Source: Flavimaribacter sediminis (GTDB taxonomy: Bacteria; Pseudomonadota; Alphaproteobacteria; Rhizobiales; Rhizobiaceae). From it: a DNA stretch of 64,000 bases. Shown here one piece after another: positions 28,566 to 40,432 of the stretch. Position 1 is the stretch's first letter; every line of letters starts with the position of its first letter. Both the position numbers and the translations under genes were made by a program. The stretch is from NCBI RefSeq assembly GCF_019492055.1, contig NZ_JAICBX010000002.1:868001-932000 (forward strand). Reading direction: 5' to 3'. The notes under the pieces were generated by a model. The model did no database searches and was not told where the DNA came from. It worked only from the letters and a program-made list of their open reading frames with translations.

Positions 28566-28910
28566 CTACGATTTCGTTCTGATCCCTACGCGGGCCAGAA
28601 CCTCGCCTGGAATACGGTAACGCTTGACGAGGATGCGCTGCGAAGAGAGCCCTGAAAGCTCGTGCTGGATGAACAGCGCCCAGGCGGCGTCGGCCGCCTT
28701 CTGCACCAGCCCGGCGCGCTTGCGCTGGTCCGGGTCGTCCTCTGCGACAGATTCCGCATCGTGGGTTTTCAGATCGAGAAGCGCCTTTTCCAGCATCCGT
28801 CCCGCCTCACCGAGAGCAGAGGCGCGCTCCTGCATGACCTCGTAGTCGAGCACTGCGAGGCCTGTCTTGCCGCGACTGAGACTGGAGAGATTGGGTGGGC
28901 GAACGCTCAT
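28566..28910 (-). CDS. conserved hypothetical protein (DUF6665-like)
   Basis: 114 residues, helical and charged, beginning MSVRPPNLSSLSRG with GLAVLDYEVMQERASALG as the recognisable core. I take it as a rhizobial family of unknown function, and the DUF number is from memory. It contains no catalytic motif. It lies downstream of rpsA but beyond its terminator. Confidence 0.7.
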   Translation of the reverse strand: MSVRPPNLSSLSRGKTGLAVLDYEVMQERASALGEAGRMLEKALLDLKTHDAESVAEDDPDQRKRAGLVQKAADAAWALFIQHELSGLSSQRILVKRYRIPGEVLARVGIRTKS

Positions 28911-28940
28911 GCGCCAAAGGATAGAGCGCGTAATTCAAAA

Positions 28941-28976
28941 AGAAACAAAAAAGACCCGCGGCGTTTCCGCCGCGGG
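28941..28976 (-). terminator. rho-independent terminator of rpsA
   Basis: Perfect nine-base GC stem (CCCGCGGCG / CGCCGCGGG) with a 4-nt loop at 28955-28976, followed on the minus strand by TCTTTTTTGTTT. It lies 27 nt past the rpsA stop. Confidence 0.88.
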
Positions 28977-29003
28977 CCTCGATTTTCAGATCGGACAGTA
29001 AAA

Positions 29004-30707
29004 TCAGCTGTCGTCGTTCTGCTTCTTCAGGGCTGCGCCCAGAATGTCGCCGAGCGACGCGCCGCTGTCGGACGAACCGAACTGAGCGACGGCTTCCTTC
29101 TCCTCGGCGATTTCCAGCGCCTTGATGGACAGCGTGATCCTGCGATCCTTCTTGGAGAAGTTGGTGACGCGGGCATCGATTGTCTGGCCGACCGAGAACC
29201 GTTCCGGACGCTGCTCGTCGCGGTCACGCGACAGATCCGAACGGCGGATGAAGCTCGAAAGGTCTTCATGATCGACGAGCTTGACCTCGATGCCGCCATC
29301 GTTGACAGCGGTCACCTCGGCGGAGACGACGGCGTTCTTGCGCAGACCGCCGCTAGCGGCTGCTTCACCGATGGCGTCCTTGCCGAGTTGCTTGATGCCG
29401 AGAGAGATACGCTCTTTCTCAACGTCCACATCGAGCACGACAGCCTTGACGACGTCGCCCTTGTTGAACTCCTCGATGACCTGCTCGCCGGGACGGTTCC
29501 AGTCGAGATCCGACAGATGGACCATGCCGTCGACATCGCCTTCGAGGCCGATGAACAGGCCGAACTCGGTCTTGTTCTTGACCTCGCCTTCGACGACAGC
29601 GCCGGAGGTATGGTTCTGAGCAAAGACTTCCCAGGGATTGTCGAGGGTCTGCTTGAGACCGAGGGAGATGCGGCGCTTGGCCGGATCGACCTCGAGGACG
29701 ACAACCTCGACTTCCTGGCTCGTCGACAGGATTTTGCCGGGATGGACGTTCTTCTTGGTCCAGGACATTTCCGAGATATGGATAAGGCCTTCGATGCCCG
29801 GCTCCAGTTCGACGAACGCGCCGTAGTCGGTGATGTTCGTGACCGTTCCCTGGATCTTCTTGCCTTCCGGATACTTGACGCCGATGCCGTCCCACGGATC
29901 GGTCTCGAGCTGCTTCATGCCGAGCGAGATGCGATGGGTTTCCTGGTTGATGCGAACGATCTGGACCTTCACGGTCTGGCCGATCGACAGGATTTCCGTC
30001 GGATGGTTGACGCGACGCCAGGCCATGTCGGTGACATGCAGCAGACCGTCGATGCCGCCGAGATCGACGAAGGCGCCGTAGTCGGTGATGTTCTTGACGA
30101 CACCCTCGACAACCTGACCTTCTTCGAGGTTCTGGACGATTTCGGACCGCTGTTCCGCGCGGCTCTCTTCAAGAACGGTGCGGCGCGATACGACGATGTT
30201 GCCGCGGCGCTTGTCCATCTTGAGGATTTCGAACGGCTGCGGATTGTGCATCAGCGGAGTGACGTCGCGGATCGGGCGGATATCCACCTGCGAACGCGGC
30301 AGAAACGCCACGGCGCCGTCGAGATCGACGGTAAAGCCGCCCTTGACCTGGTTGAAGATGACGCCTTCGACGCGCTCGTTCTTCTCGAATTTGGCTTCGA
30401 GACGAACCCAGCTTTCCTCGCGACGCGCCTTCTCGCGCGACAGGACGGCTTCGCCAAGCGCGTTTTCGATACGCTCGACATAGACTTCGACTTCGTCGCC
30501 GGGCTTCAGCGAACCGTCTTTCGACTTGGCGCCGAATTCCTTCAGCGGAACGCGACCTTCGACCTTCAGGCCGACGTCGACAACTGCGACGTCTTTTTCA
30601 ATAGCAGTGATGATGCCCTTGGTGACATAGCCTTCAGCCAGGTCATGCTCGGCAAATGATTCCTCGAGGAGGGACGCAAAGTCCTCCTTGGTGGGTATGG
30701 ATGTCAT
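29004..30707 (-). CDS. rpsA: 30S ribosomal protein S1
   Basis: Six-repeat S1/OB-fold protein that binds mRNA and delivers it to the ribosome. The 567 residues are typical of alphaproteobacteria. Successive S1 repeats carry GFTVDLDGAVAFLPRSQV, NITDYGAFVDLGGIDGLLH and NITDYGAFVELEPGIEGLIH. The start is the ATG at 30707 with AGGAG six bases upstream; the frame continues to 30779 without a better site. cmk lies just upstream on the same strand. Confidence 0.98.
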   Translation of the reverse strand: MTSIPTKEDFASLLEESFAEHDLAEGYVTKGIITAIEKDVAVVDVGLKVEGRVPLKEFGAKSKDGSLKPGDEVEVYVERIENALGEAVLSREKARREESWVRLEAKFEKNERVEGVIFNQVKGGFTVDLDGAVAFLPRSQVDIRPIRDVTPLMHNPQPFEILKMDKRRGNIVVSRRTVLEESRAEQRSEIVQNLEEGQVVEGVVKNITDYGAFVDLGGIDGLLHVTDMAWRRVNHPTEILSIGQTVKVQIVRINQETHRISLGMKQLETDPWDGIGVKYPEGKKIQGTVTNITDYGAFVELEPGIEGLIHISEMSWTKKNVHPGKILSTSQEVEVVVLEVDPAKRRISLGLKQTLDNPWEVFAQNHTSGAVVEGEVKNKTEFGLFIGLEGDVDGMVHLSDLDWNRPGEQVIEEFNKGDVVKAVVLDVDVEKERISLGIKQLGKDAIGEAAASGGLRKNAVVSAEVTAVNDGGIEVKLVDHEDLSSFIRRSDLSRDRDEQRPERFSVGQTIDARVTNFSKKDRRITLSIKALEIAEEKEAVAQFGSSDSGASLGDILGAALKKQNDDS

Positions 30708-30849
30708 AGAAACTCCTGGTACGTCCGCAACGGCTACAATGTGCTTCGTCCGGACAGGCGCCGATGGCTGGTGTTGCATTGACCTTCAGAACCGTCCGGT
30801 CATATCGACCAAAATCGGCGCATGGACAGTCTGAAAGTACCGGTTATCC

Positions 30850-31488
30850 TCAGTTTTTGGCGGCGATCGCTTTTTCAATCAGGCATTGAGCCGCCGCGAA
30901 CGCCGCTTCTATATCCATTTCGGTCGTATCTAGCAAGTAGGCATCGTGCGCCGGCCGCATCGGGGAATCCGCGCGTTCTGAGTCGCGAGCGTCCCGTCGG
31001 CGCAGATCGGCGAGCACGGCGTCATAGGCGGCGGCGGCGCCCTTCGCCGCCATTTCCGCGTGACGACGCCTGGCCCGAACGGCGTCGGAGGCGGTAACGT
31101 AGAACTTGATGTCCGCATCCGGACAGATCACGGTGCCGATATCCCGGCCATCGAGAACCGCGCCGGGACTCTTGCGGGCAAATTGCTGTTGCGCCCTTTT
31201 GAGCGCCGCGCGCACTTTCGACATGACGGCGACCCTAGAAGCGGCTTCGCCCACTTCGTGCGCCGAGAGCACGTCACGGTCCAAACCGGAAAGATCGAGG
31301 TTTTCTGCGAGTTCGGCCGCCGCTTCCTCGTCGTCCAGCGACGCCCCGGCGTCCAGCATCGCGCGGGCGACAGCGCGATAGGTCAGTCCGGTGTCGAGAT
31401 GATGGAAGCCGTATTGCGCGGCGATGCGACGGGCGAGCGTTCCCTTGCCGGAAGCGGCCGGACCGTCGATGGCGACGACGAACGACAC
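30850..31488 (-). CDS. cmk: cytidylate kinase
   Basis: Phosphorylates CMP and dCMP. In 212 residues it has Walker [19 protein letters not shown], the dNMP-binding [34 protein letters not shown], and a lid [20 protein letters not shown]. The start is GTG at 31488, 3 nt past the aroA stop, so aroA-cmk-rpsA form the usual run. Confidence 0.97.
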   Translation of the reverse strand: MSFVVAIDGPAASGKGTLARRIAAQYGFHHLDTGLTYRAVARAMLDAGASLDDEEAAAELAENLDLSGLDRDVLSAHEVGEAASRVAVMSKVRAALKRAQQQFARKSPGAVLDGRDIGTVICPDADIKFYVTASDAVRARRRHAEMAAKGAAAAYDAVLADLRRRDARDSERADSPMRPAHDAYLLDTTEMDIEAAFAAAQCLIEKAIAAKN

Positions 31489-31491
31489 GCC

Positions 31492-33237
<1,746 letters not shown>

Positions 33238-33666
33238 GTGTCAAAACCTGAACGAGGAACAAAGCGCATCTGTCCGGAAACGGGGCGCAAATTCTACGAT
33301 CTCAATCGCGATCCGATCGTGTCGCCCTACACCGGAAAATCCTATCCGGTGACGTTCTTTGACAGCGGCGACCAGACATCGGACGAAATCGAGGAGAAGG
33401 AAGCCGAGGTCGAAACCGAAGAAGTGGAATCCGACGACAGCGAAGTCGAAATTGTGACGCTGGAAGACGCGGACGACGAAGCCTCCGGCGATTCCAGTTC
33501 GAGTTCCAGCAGCGACGGCGACGATGACGACGACGACGATGTCGACCTGGACGACGATGTCGATCTCGGCGATGATGACGACGACGCCTTCCTGGAAACC
33601 GACGAGGACGAAGACGACGACGTTTCCGACATCATCAACGTTTCCGACGACGACGAGGAAACCTGA
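33238..33666 (+). CDS. TIGR02300 (FYDLN acid) family protein
   Basis: 142 residues. The N-terminal 43 are conserved (RGTKRICPETGRKFYDLNRD, SPYTGKSYPV) with a Cys and the FYDLN signature. The rest is an Asp/Glu/Ser-rich intrinsically disordered tail. Function is unknown; family members are small alphaproteobacterial proteins often next to tRNA-Ala and aroA, as here. It starts at GTG 33238 with AGAGG upstream. Confidence 0.92.
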   Translation: MSKPERGTKRICPETGRKFYDLNRDPIVSPYTGKSYPVTFFDSGDQTSDEIEEKEAEVETEEVESDDSEVEIVTLEDADDEASGDSSSSSSSDGDDDDDDDVDLDDDVDLGDDDDDAFLETDEDEDDDVSDIINVSDDDEET

Positions 33667-33710
33667 TACAGCGGCTGCGTGGTAATTTCAGCCGCCGCTG
33701 CATTTTGAAC

Positions 33711-33739
33711 TTGATCTCCGCCTCCGGCGGACTTAGATA
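33711..33739 (+). promoter_or_regulatory. candidate tRNA-Ala promoter
   Basis: TTGATC (33711-33716), exactly 17 nt, then TAGATA (33734-33739). It ends 29 bp before the tRNA, which suits a short 5' leader. Confidence 0.5.
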
Positions 33740-33768
33740 GCCGGACCGGCGACGTTCCGGACGAAATT

Positions 33769-33844
<76 letters not shown>

Positions 33845-33975
33845 ATTCCTTCGTTTTCAATCGTTGTAGAAACTCAATAAATACGATCGCAAGTCATTGT
33901 ATTTTCAACGATACTTTGTGAACGGCAGAATAATCACAGTTTGATCTACGTGTACATAGCGGCAACTGTTCCCGA

Positions 33976-34704
33976 ATGACCCAGGCACGTTGTCTGTTCG
34001 CCGCCGAATCTGAACAGACGCGTGACGCCGGACTTCGCAGGGATCTGGGCAAGCTGGGGTGTGACAGCGACCTGATCTTCCAATCACCGATCGATATGCT
34101 GTGGGAACCCCTGGAGCAGGAAGGATTGCTTGTTACACGCTTCTTTTCACCGCCCTATGGAATTGATGGCGCTGCCGGGCGCCCGGGCTTCGACAGCCGA
34201 ATGAACCATCTCGAAGACATCCGCGAGCTGATCGGAGACGATTTGCACCAACAAACAGCGAAGCGAATGCTCGACGACCGGATCGATGTCAATGTTGGAC
34301 TGGTCGGCATTGCGCGCCCGACCGGCGAAGACTTTCCCGCAGATTGGGCTGCGCACATGGAAAAGGGTAGAGACCGCAAAATACTGTTGATGGACGAGAT
34401 GACGGTCGTGGCGCTGATAAACAGGCACAGGCGGCATCTCGCCGATGAGGCGTGGAACTGTCCGGCGGACGAATTCTTCAGACGGACCAACCTGTAGGAC
34501 GCGCATGTCATACACTATTTCGGCGACGGACATGTGGTGCGGGGAAATCGACTTGGCCGCAACCCCTCGACCCGGGCCGGCAGGAAGTGGTTTGACATGT
34601 TCGAGCAGGCCGCCGGGCGCCTCGATCTCGCCCGCTGGACAAGATATGACCCGAACTTTACAGGACGATTGAGACGAGCCGTCTCCGTGCATTTTTCAAA
34701 ATGA
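33976..34704 (+). pseudogene. conserved hypothetical protein interrupted by in-frame TAG
   Basis: A 242-codon frame from the ATG at 33976 is broken by a TAG at 34495-34497. Beyond it the same frame reads on to a TGA at 34702 with plausible protein (HVIHYFGDGHVVRGNRLG, RAGRKWFDMFEQAAGRLDL). The first part (LIFQSPIDMLWEPLEQEGL, IDVNVGLVGIARPTGEDF) also looks protein-like, so the two parts were probably one gene. I do not recognise the family. No restart codon with a good SD follows the TAG. A truncated functional protein or suppression of the TAG are alternatives. Confidence 0.6.
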
Positions 34705-34860
34705 CGGCACAAGAACCCGACGGCGAGCAAGTGACACGCCTGACGCCCGGCGACTTGATCCCGCCGGGAATTCCGTTATTCCGTTATCTATCGGAACTGC
34801 AAACCGGCGCGTGGCGCCGGGTTCGGCAAGCCGGGTATGGAAGGGGATCGTCGATCGACA

Positions 34861-35538
34861 ATGAAGGTTCTCGTCGCCGAAGATGATGAGAAGACCGCCG
34901 AATTCGTGCGAAAGGGGCTGGTCGCGGAAGGCCACAGCGTCGACTGCCTGTCTGACGGTCGCGAGGCGCTGACCTACTGCCTTTACAACAGTTGCGATCT
35001 GGTGATCCTCGACCGCATGCTGCCGGGTATGGACGGGCTCGCCGTCCTGCGCGCCCTGCGCGCCTCGGGAAGCCAGCTGCCGGTGATCTTCCTGACGGCG
35101 CTGGGCACTGTGGAGGACCGTGTCGACGGTCTCAATGCCGGCAGCGACGACTATCTCGTCAAACCCTTCCACTTTTCCGAACTCATGGCCCGCATCAACG
35201 CCATCATCCGCCGGCCGAATGGTGGAAACGAGCAAACGACCCTGCAGGTTCACGACCTGGAGCTTGATCTCCTGTCCCGAACGGCCAGCCGCGGCGGACA
35301 GACCATCGAATTGCAGGCCAAGGAGTTCGGTATCCTGGAAGTGCTGATGCGAAACGCCGGGCGGGTCGTCACGAAGACGATGCTTCTCGAACAGGTCTGG
35401 GACTTCAGCTTCGATCCCGGGACGACGATTGTCGAAACCCATATCAGCCGTTTGAGAGCCAAGATCGACAAGCCATTTAATGTCCCGCTGCTGCATACGA
35501 CCCGCAATATCGGGTATTCGATCCATGCGCCTCGGTGA
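34861..35538 (+). CDS. OmpR/PhoB-family response regulator
   Basis: Two-component regulator of 225 residues. The receiver domain has the acidic pair in LVAEDDEKT, phospho-acceptor Asp51 in LVILDRMLPGMDG, and the Thr/Ser and Lys positions (FLTALG, YLVKPFHFSEL). The C-terminal winged helix is at about residue 127-222 (IELQAKEFGILEVLMRNAGR, VETHISRLRAKIDKPF). The ATG at 34861 is preferred because conserved sequence starts there. The sensor kinase begins within its last 14 nt. Confidence 0.93.
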   Translation: MKVLVAEDDEKTAEFVRKGLVAEGHSVDCLSDGREALTYCLYNSCDLVILDRMLPGMDGLAVLRALRASGSQLPVIFLTALGTVEDRVDGLNAGSDDYLVKPFHFSELMARINAIIRRPNGGNEQTTLQVHDLELDLLSRTASRGGQTIELQAKEFGILEVLMRNAGRVVTKTMLLEQVWDFSFDPGTTIVETHISRLRAKIDKPFNVPLLHTTRNIGYSIHAPR

Positions 35539-36865
35539 CATCTTTTCCGGATCCGCCTTCAGGACTGCGCTCGCCGCGCTGCTGCTGTTCGCGCTGACGC
35601 TGCTTGCAGCCGGCTGGAGCTCCTATGTCGCCGTTCGCGGCGCCATGCTTTCCGAACTCAATCAGCAACTGACCGAGGAAACACTGCTCTTTACCAAGAT
35701 CTATCGGGATGAGGGCGCCGACGGGCTCATCGACCTGATCACCCAGCTTGAGGTCGCGGAGATCGGCGACGAACGCTATGCGGCGATCTTTGACGAAAGC
35801 AACAACAGGCTCGCAGGCAATATCGACCTTGCGCCGGATTTCGTCGGCATTCGCGAAGACCGCAGCATCATCCGGGCCGTGGGTGAAGACCGGGTTTATA
35901 CACGCTGGTTCATGATCGACAGGTACCAGATCGTAATTGGACGCAACACTCATGTCGTGGACCTGGCGCTCGACGTTTTGCGCGCTTGGCTATTGCTCGC
36001 GGGCGTATTTTCGCTGGCCGGAAGCCTGTTGATCGGCTGGCTTTACAGCCACCGCTCCATGGTCAAGCTGCAGCGCATCGCCGTCGCGCTGGAACGGGTC
36101 AGCCGCGGCGAGATCAGCGCGAGGGTGCAGCCGATCGCCGGCAATGACCAGATTGACCGTATCTCGCATCTCATCAACCAGTCGCTCGATCGTCTGTCGG
36201 CGTTGACTGCAAGTTCACAAAACACGGTGCGGGCCATCGCCCATGATCTTCGCACGCCTCTCAACAGGGTCTTCATCACCGTGCAGGACGCAATCGCATC
36301 ACCGAACAATGCGGCCGCCCTGTTGGAGGAGATCGAGACTGAATTGCAGCGGCTCGGTGCTATTTTCGACACCGTGCTGCGCATTTCCAGCCTTGACAAT
36401 ACTCGTGACGCCTCCGCGTTCACCGCGATCGATCTTTCCGGCGTCGCGCGTGAAGTCGCCGAAGTCTTCAAAGAAACGCTGGAGGACAAAGGACAGCGTC
36501 TCACCCTCGATCTCTCGGAAGATGTGACCGTTTCCGGAGATGCGCAGATGCTCAAACAGCTGCTCGTCAACCTGTTGACGAACGCCCATCAATACGCCCC
36601 TGAAAACAGCCCTATCGGCGTCTCCACGCGTCACGACGCCGGTGGCGACGTTCTTGAAGTGACGGACAAAGGCATGGGCATCCCGCCCGAGCACCGCGAA
36701 CAGGTTCTGCAACCCTTCTTTCGCCTCGACAAGAGCCGCAGCGAAGCCGGAAACGGTCTCGGCCTCGCCCTTGTTCAGGCGGTATGCGTCCGACACAACG
36801 CGACCATCAGCCTGGAGGACAACGATCCGGGCTTGCGTATCGTCATTCGGTTCCCACTGGTCTAG
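35525..36865 (+). CDS. sensor histidine kinase of the neighbouring two-component system
   Basis: 446 residues, inner membrane. It has an N-terminal TM (ALAALLLFALTLLAAGW), a roughly 120-residue periplasmic sensor region, a second TM near 165, a HAMP domain and the H-box AIAHDLRTPLNR. The N-box is QLLVNLLTNAHQYA and the G-boxes are VTDKGMGIP and GNGLGLALV. It overlaps the regulator by 14 nt. It is 5' of the Bat locus in the same direction; that it controls this locus is inference. Confidence 0.92.
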   Translation: MRLGDIFSGSAFRTALAALLLFALTLLAAGWSSYVAVRGAMLSELNQQLTEETLLFTKIYRDEGADGLIDLITQLEVAEIGDERYAAIFDESNNRLAGNIDLAPDFVGIREDRSIIRAVGEDRVYTRWFMIDRYQIVIGRNTHVVDLALDVLRAWLLLAGVFSLAGSLLIGWLYSHRSMVKLQRIAVALERVSRGEISARVQPIAGNDQIDRISHLINQSLDRLSALTASSQNTVRAIAHDLRTPLNRVFITVQDAIASPNNAAALLEEIETELQRLGAIFDTVLRISSLDNTRDASAFTAIDLSGVAREVAEVFKETLEDKGQRLTLDLSEDVTVSGDAQMLKQLLVNLLTNAHQYAPENSPIGVSTRHDAGGDVLEVTDKGMGIPPEHREQVLQPFFRLDKSRSEAGNGLGLALVQAVCVRHNATISLEDNDPGLRIVIRFPLV

Positions 36866-37118
36866 GGAAACAGCGCTCTCGCTATTCTCTTCTCGTACAA
36901 TCGGAGACCTCGAGAAGCGTGGCCACCGCGCTTGGAACAAGGAAAGACGAAATCTTTAATTCCACCAAGAAACAAGGATACTGCCTCAGGGCTTCCTCCC
37001 GTTTCGCCAACTTGTCAAAGATTTAAAGTTCGCTCGAAGCTGCTGCAAAGACCGACTTTCATATTGAGGCTGCCGATCACCAGCGGATCGACACAGTCAA
37101 TTGAAAGGTTTTGCAGTC

Positions 37119-37796
37119 ATGATCCACCGTTCCAAATTCGCAGCCGTCGCCTTGTCAGGCATGGTTGCCATCGCTCCCCTCGCCGGTGCGGCGAGGGCGA
37201 CCGATACAGGGTCCGCAACCGTCAAAGCAGAAAACTCGGCCCAGACGGCTGAAAACGCCAAACCGTCGGAACTCATGAAGACCTCGGAAGAAGTTTTCGG
37301 CGCGCTCCGCGATGTGCGGTCAGCGCGAATGGCGATCTTCGATGGAGACATTGATAGAGCCTCGTCGCTCGTAGCCAACGCCTCCAGGGGCTTTGACGCC
37401 GCGGATGCCCGGATTGCGACCCTCGGCATTCGAAATCCGGGGAACGACGCCGACAACGTAACCTATGTGCCGTTTCAGATGGCCATGGGCGTGTCGGAAG
37501 ACTTCGTTCCCTCGGAAAACACGGCGGCGCCCCTTCAGCAGGCCAACGAGCATCTCGCAAAGGGCGACCAGAAACAGGCCGCCGAAGTGCTGAAGAGCGC
37601 CGACATTGACGTCACCATAACCGCCGCAATGGCGCCGATCGATCAATCCGTCGCCAAAACCAAAGACGCCGCCGCCCTCATCCGGGACGGCAACTATTAC
37701 GAGGCGAACCTGGCTCTCAAGGATATCGAGGATTCGATCGTGGTCGAAGCCTACGCTATCGACGCCATCCCGTCTCAGGGCGGCGCCAGAAGCTGA
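37119..37796 (+). CDS. exported YfdX family protein
   Basis: 225 residues with a signal peptide (HRSKFAAVALSGMVAIAPLAGAARA) and a helical YfdX-type core: VFGALRDVRSARMAIFDGD, AHEHLAKGDQKQAA-type and ALKDIEDSIVVEAYAIDA segments. E. coli YfdX is acid-induced and periplasmic; here the function is open. The ATG at 37119 is chosen over an upstream in-frame TTG. It lies between the two-component genes and the MoxR gene in the same direction. Confidence 0.82.
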   Translation: MIHRSKFAAVALSGMVAIAPLAGAARATDTGSATVKAENSAQTAENAKPSELMKTSEEVFGALRDVRSARMAIFDGDIDRASSLVANASRGFDAADARIATLGIRNPGNDADNVTYVPFQMAMGVSEDFVPSENTAAPLQQANEHLAKGDQKQAAEVLKSADIDVTITAAMAPIDQSVAKTKDAAALIRDGNYYEANLALKDIEDSIVVEAYAIDAIPSQGGARS

Positions 37797-37948
37797 CCCG
37801 AATTCACACGCAGGCGCCGGCTGAAGCTTGAAAGGAAAAGAAGCCGGCGCCTGGTCGATTACTCCAGCGGCGCCCGGCGCCGCTGTTTTTGAAACCATTG
37901 GCGACCCGGCGCAAGACCGCGGGTCCACCACCAGAAAGGTCGAAACCG

Positions 37949-38938
<990 letters not shown>

Positions 38939-38975
38939 CCGGCCCTTACAGCACTCTCCGATTGAGGCAGAAACG

Positions 38976-39935
38976 ATGACCCAGTCAGACATAAAGGATC
39001 GGAGCGGCATCGACGCTCCATTCCCCGAACTCGTGCGTTGCCGACCCGACCGCCGCGTCACCGGTTTTGCGCCCGGCGGAAAGGTTAGAACGCACCAGTT
39101 CGGGACCAATCACTCGGTCTTTCGCGGCCGCGGCATGGAATTCGACGAATCCCGGGCCTATCAGCCGGGCGACGACGTTCGGTCGATCGACTGGCGGGTA
39201 ACCGCGCGCACCGGCTCAATGCATACCAAGCTGTTCCACGAGGAACGGGAACGGCCCGTGTTGATCCTGCTCGACCTGCGTTCATCAATGCGTTTCGGCA
39301 CACGCAAGCAGTTCAAGTCGTCACTTGCCTCCGCCATAGCGGCCCGGCTTGCCTGGACCGGCATCGACGGCGGCGACCGCGTCGGCGGCTTCATCAACGC
39401 CCCTGGCGGCGTTCAGGTGTTCCCGGCCTCGCGCAACCGGGCGGCCATGCTTCGCTTTCTCAAGGCCGTCAGTGAAAACGGCCGCATCGGAGACGCCGGA
39501 GAAGTCCCGGAGACTCCACTATACCTAACCATCGACCGCATGCGGAAAGCCAGCCGGCCGGGCACGCTTGTCTTCGTCATCAGCGATTTCGCCGATTTCG
39601 ACGATCGTTGCGAACGGTCCCTGAAACGGATCTCGCTGCACGCCCATGTCACCAACATCCTGATCCACGACCCGCTCGACGCCGCGCTGCCGATCAATGG
39701 CGGTCAGAAGATCTCCGACGGTCAGTCGGTAACCGCGCTTTCCGCTATCGGACGGTCCGGCCAGAAGAAACACGCCGACTCCTTCGAAAGCCGGCGCACG
39801 CGACTGAAGGTCCTGTGCTCCAACCGGGGTATGGCCTTCCTCGATCTCGCCACCGGCGACGAGGCTGACGAGGCGCTCCATCCCCATCGGCGCAACGCCA
39901 GGGCCCGATCCAATTCCCGGAGGAAAGCGGCATGA
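38976..39935 (+). CDS. DUF58 domain-containing protein
   Basis: 319 residues with the DUF58 core EFDESRAYQPGDDVRSIDWRV, an ARTG-containing strand, and a VWA-like second half (RPVLILLDLRSSMRFG, LVFVISDFADFDD). DUF58 proteins pair with MoxR ATPases and are thought to be substrates or adaptors of them. Its stop overlaps the start of the next gene by 4 nt, so the operon is translationally coupled. Confidence 0.94.
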   Translation: MTQSDIKDRSGIDAPFPELVRCRPDRRVTGFAPGGKVRTHQFGTNHSVFRGRGMEFDESRAYQPGDDVRSIDWRVTARTGSMHTKLFHEERERPVLILLDLRSSMRFGTRKQFKSSLASAIAARLAWTGIDGGDRVGGFINAPGGVQVFPASRNRAAMLRFLKAVSENGRIGDAGEVPETPLYLTIDRMRKASRPGTLVFVISDFADFDDRCERSLKRISLHAHVTNILIHDPLDAALPINGGQKISDGQSVTALSAIGRSGQKKHADSFESRRTRLKVLCSNRGMAFLDLATGDEADEALHPHRRNARARSNSRRKAA

Positions 39936-40432
39936 ATCCGACATCGACGCAAATGTCTCCCGATATCGTGAAGGAGCTGGAAAAGCTGAAAGACATCCGG
40001 CTTCCGGCCGAGATCTCCTGGTGGCCGCTGGCTACAGGATGGTGGGTGCTGATCGCCTTTACCTGCGCGCTCGCGCTTGCCGCAATCGGCTATGCCGCCT
40101 GGCGCAGGCGGACGCTGCAATATCGCGCCCTGCATGAACTTGGACAGATGCGCGGCGACGCCGAACTCGGTCGCGAACCGGTGCGGCTCGCCGAGCGGAT
40201 CGAGATCCTACTGAAGCGCATCGTGCTCGAACAGGATACGCGCCGCGCGCTTGCCGCATCCCACGGCGAAACCTGGATGCAGACCCTCATTCGCGAACCT
40301 GGCGCCATGCCGGCCGACATTGCCCGCTTCATCACCGAAGCTCCCTATGTCGCATCCGCGACGCCGGTGGACGCTCCGCGCCCGGAAGCCCTCATCAACG
40401 CCGCAGAGCGCTGGATACGGAGGAACACATGA
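39932..40432 (+). CDS. DUF4381 domain-containing membrane protein
   Basis: 166 residues with one central TM (WWPLATGWWVLIAFTCALALAA) flanked by short hydrophilic ends; the C-terminal part holds a helical DUF4381-like region (LAERIEILLKRIVLEQDTRRALAA). Small proteins of this type sit between DUF58 and VWA genes in MoxR/Bat operons. It overlaps both neighbours by 4 nt. Confidence 0.85.
   Translation: MNPTSTQMSPDIVKELEKLKDIRLPAEISWWPLATGWWVLIAFTCALALAAIGYAAWRRRTLQYRALHELGQMRGDAELGREPVRLAERIEILLKRIVLEQDTRRALAASHGETWMQTLIREPGAMPADIARFITEAPYVASATPVDAPRPEALINAAERWIRRNT

Noticed and set aside
34147-34692. 181-codon minus-strand frame opposite the TAG-interrupted gene
   Set aside because: The plus-strand frame has better protein character on both sides of the TAG, and the minus frame shows no domain or SD.
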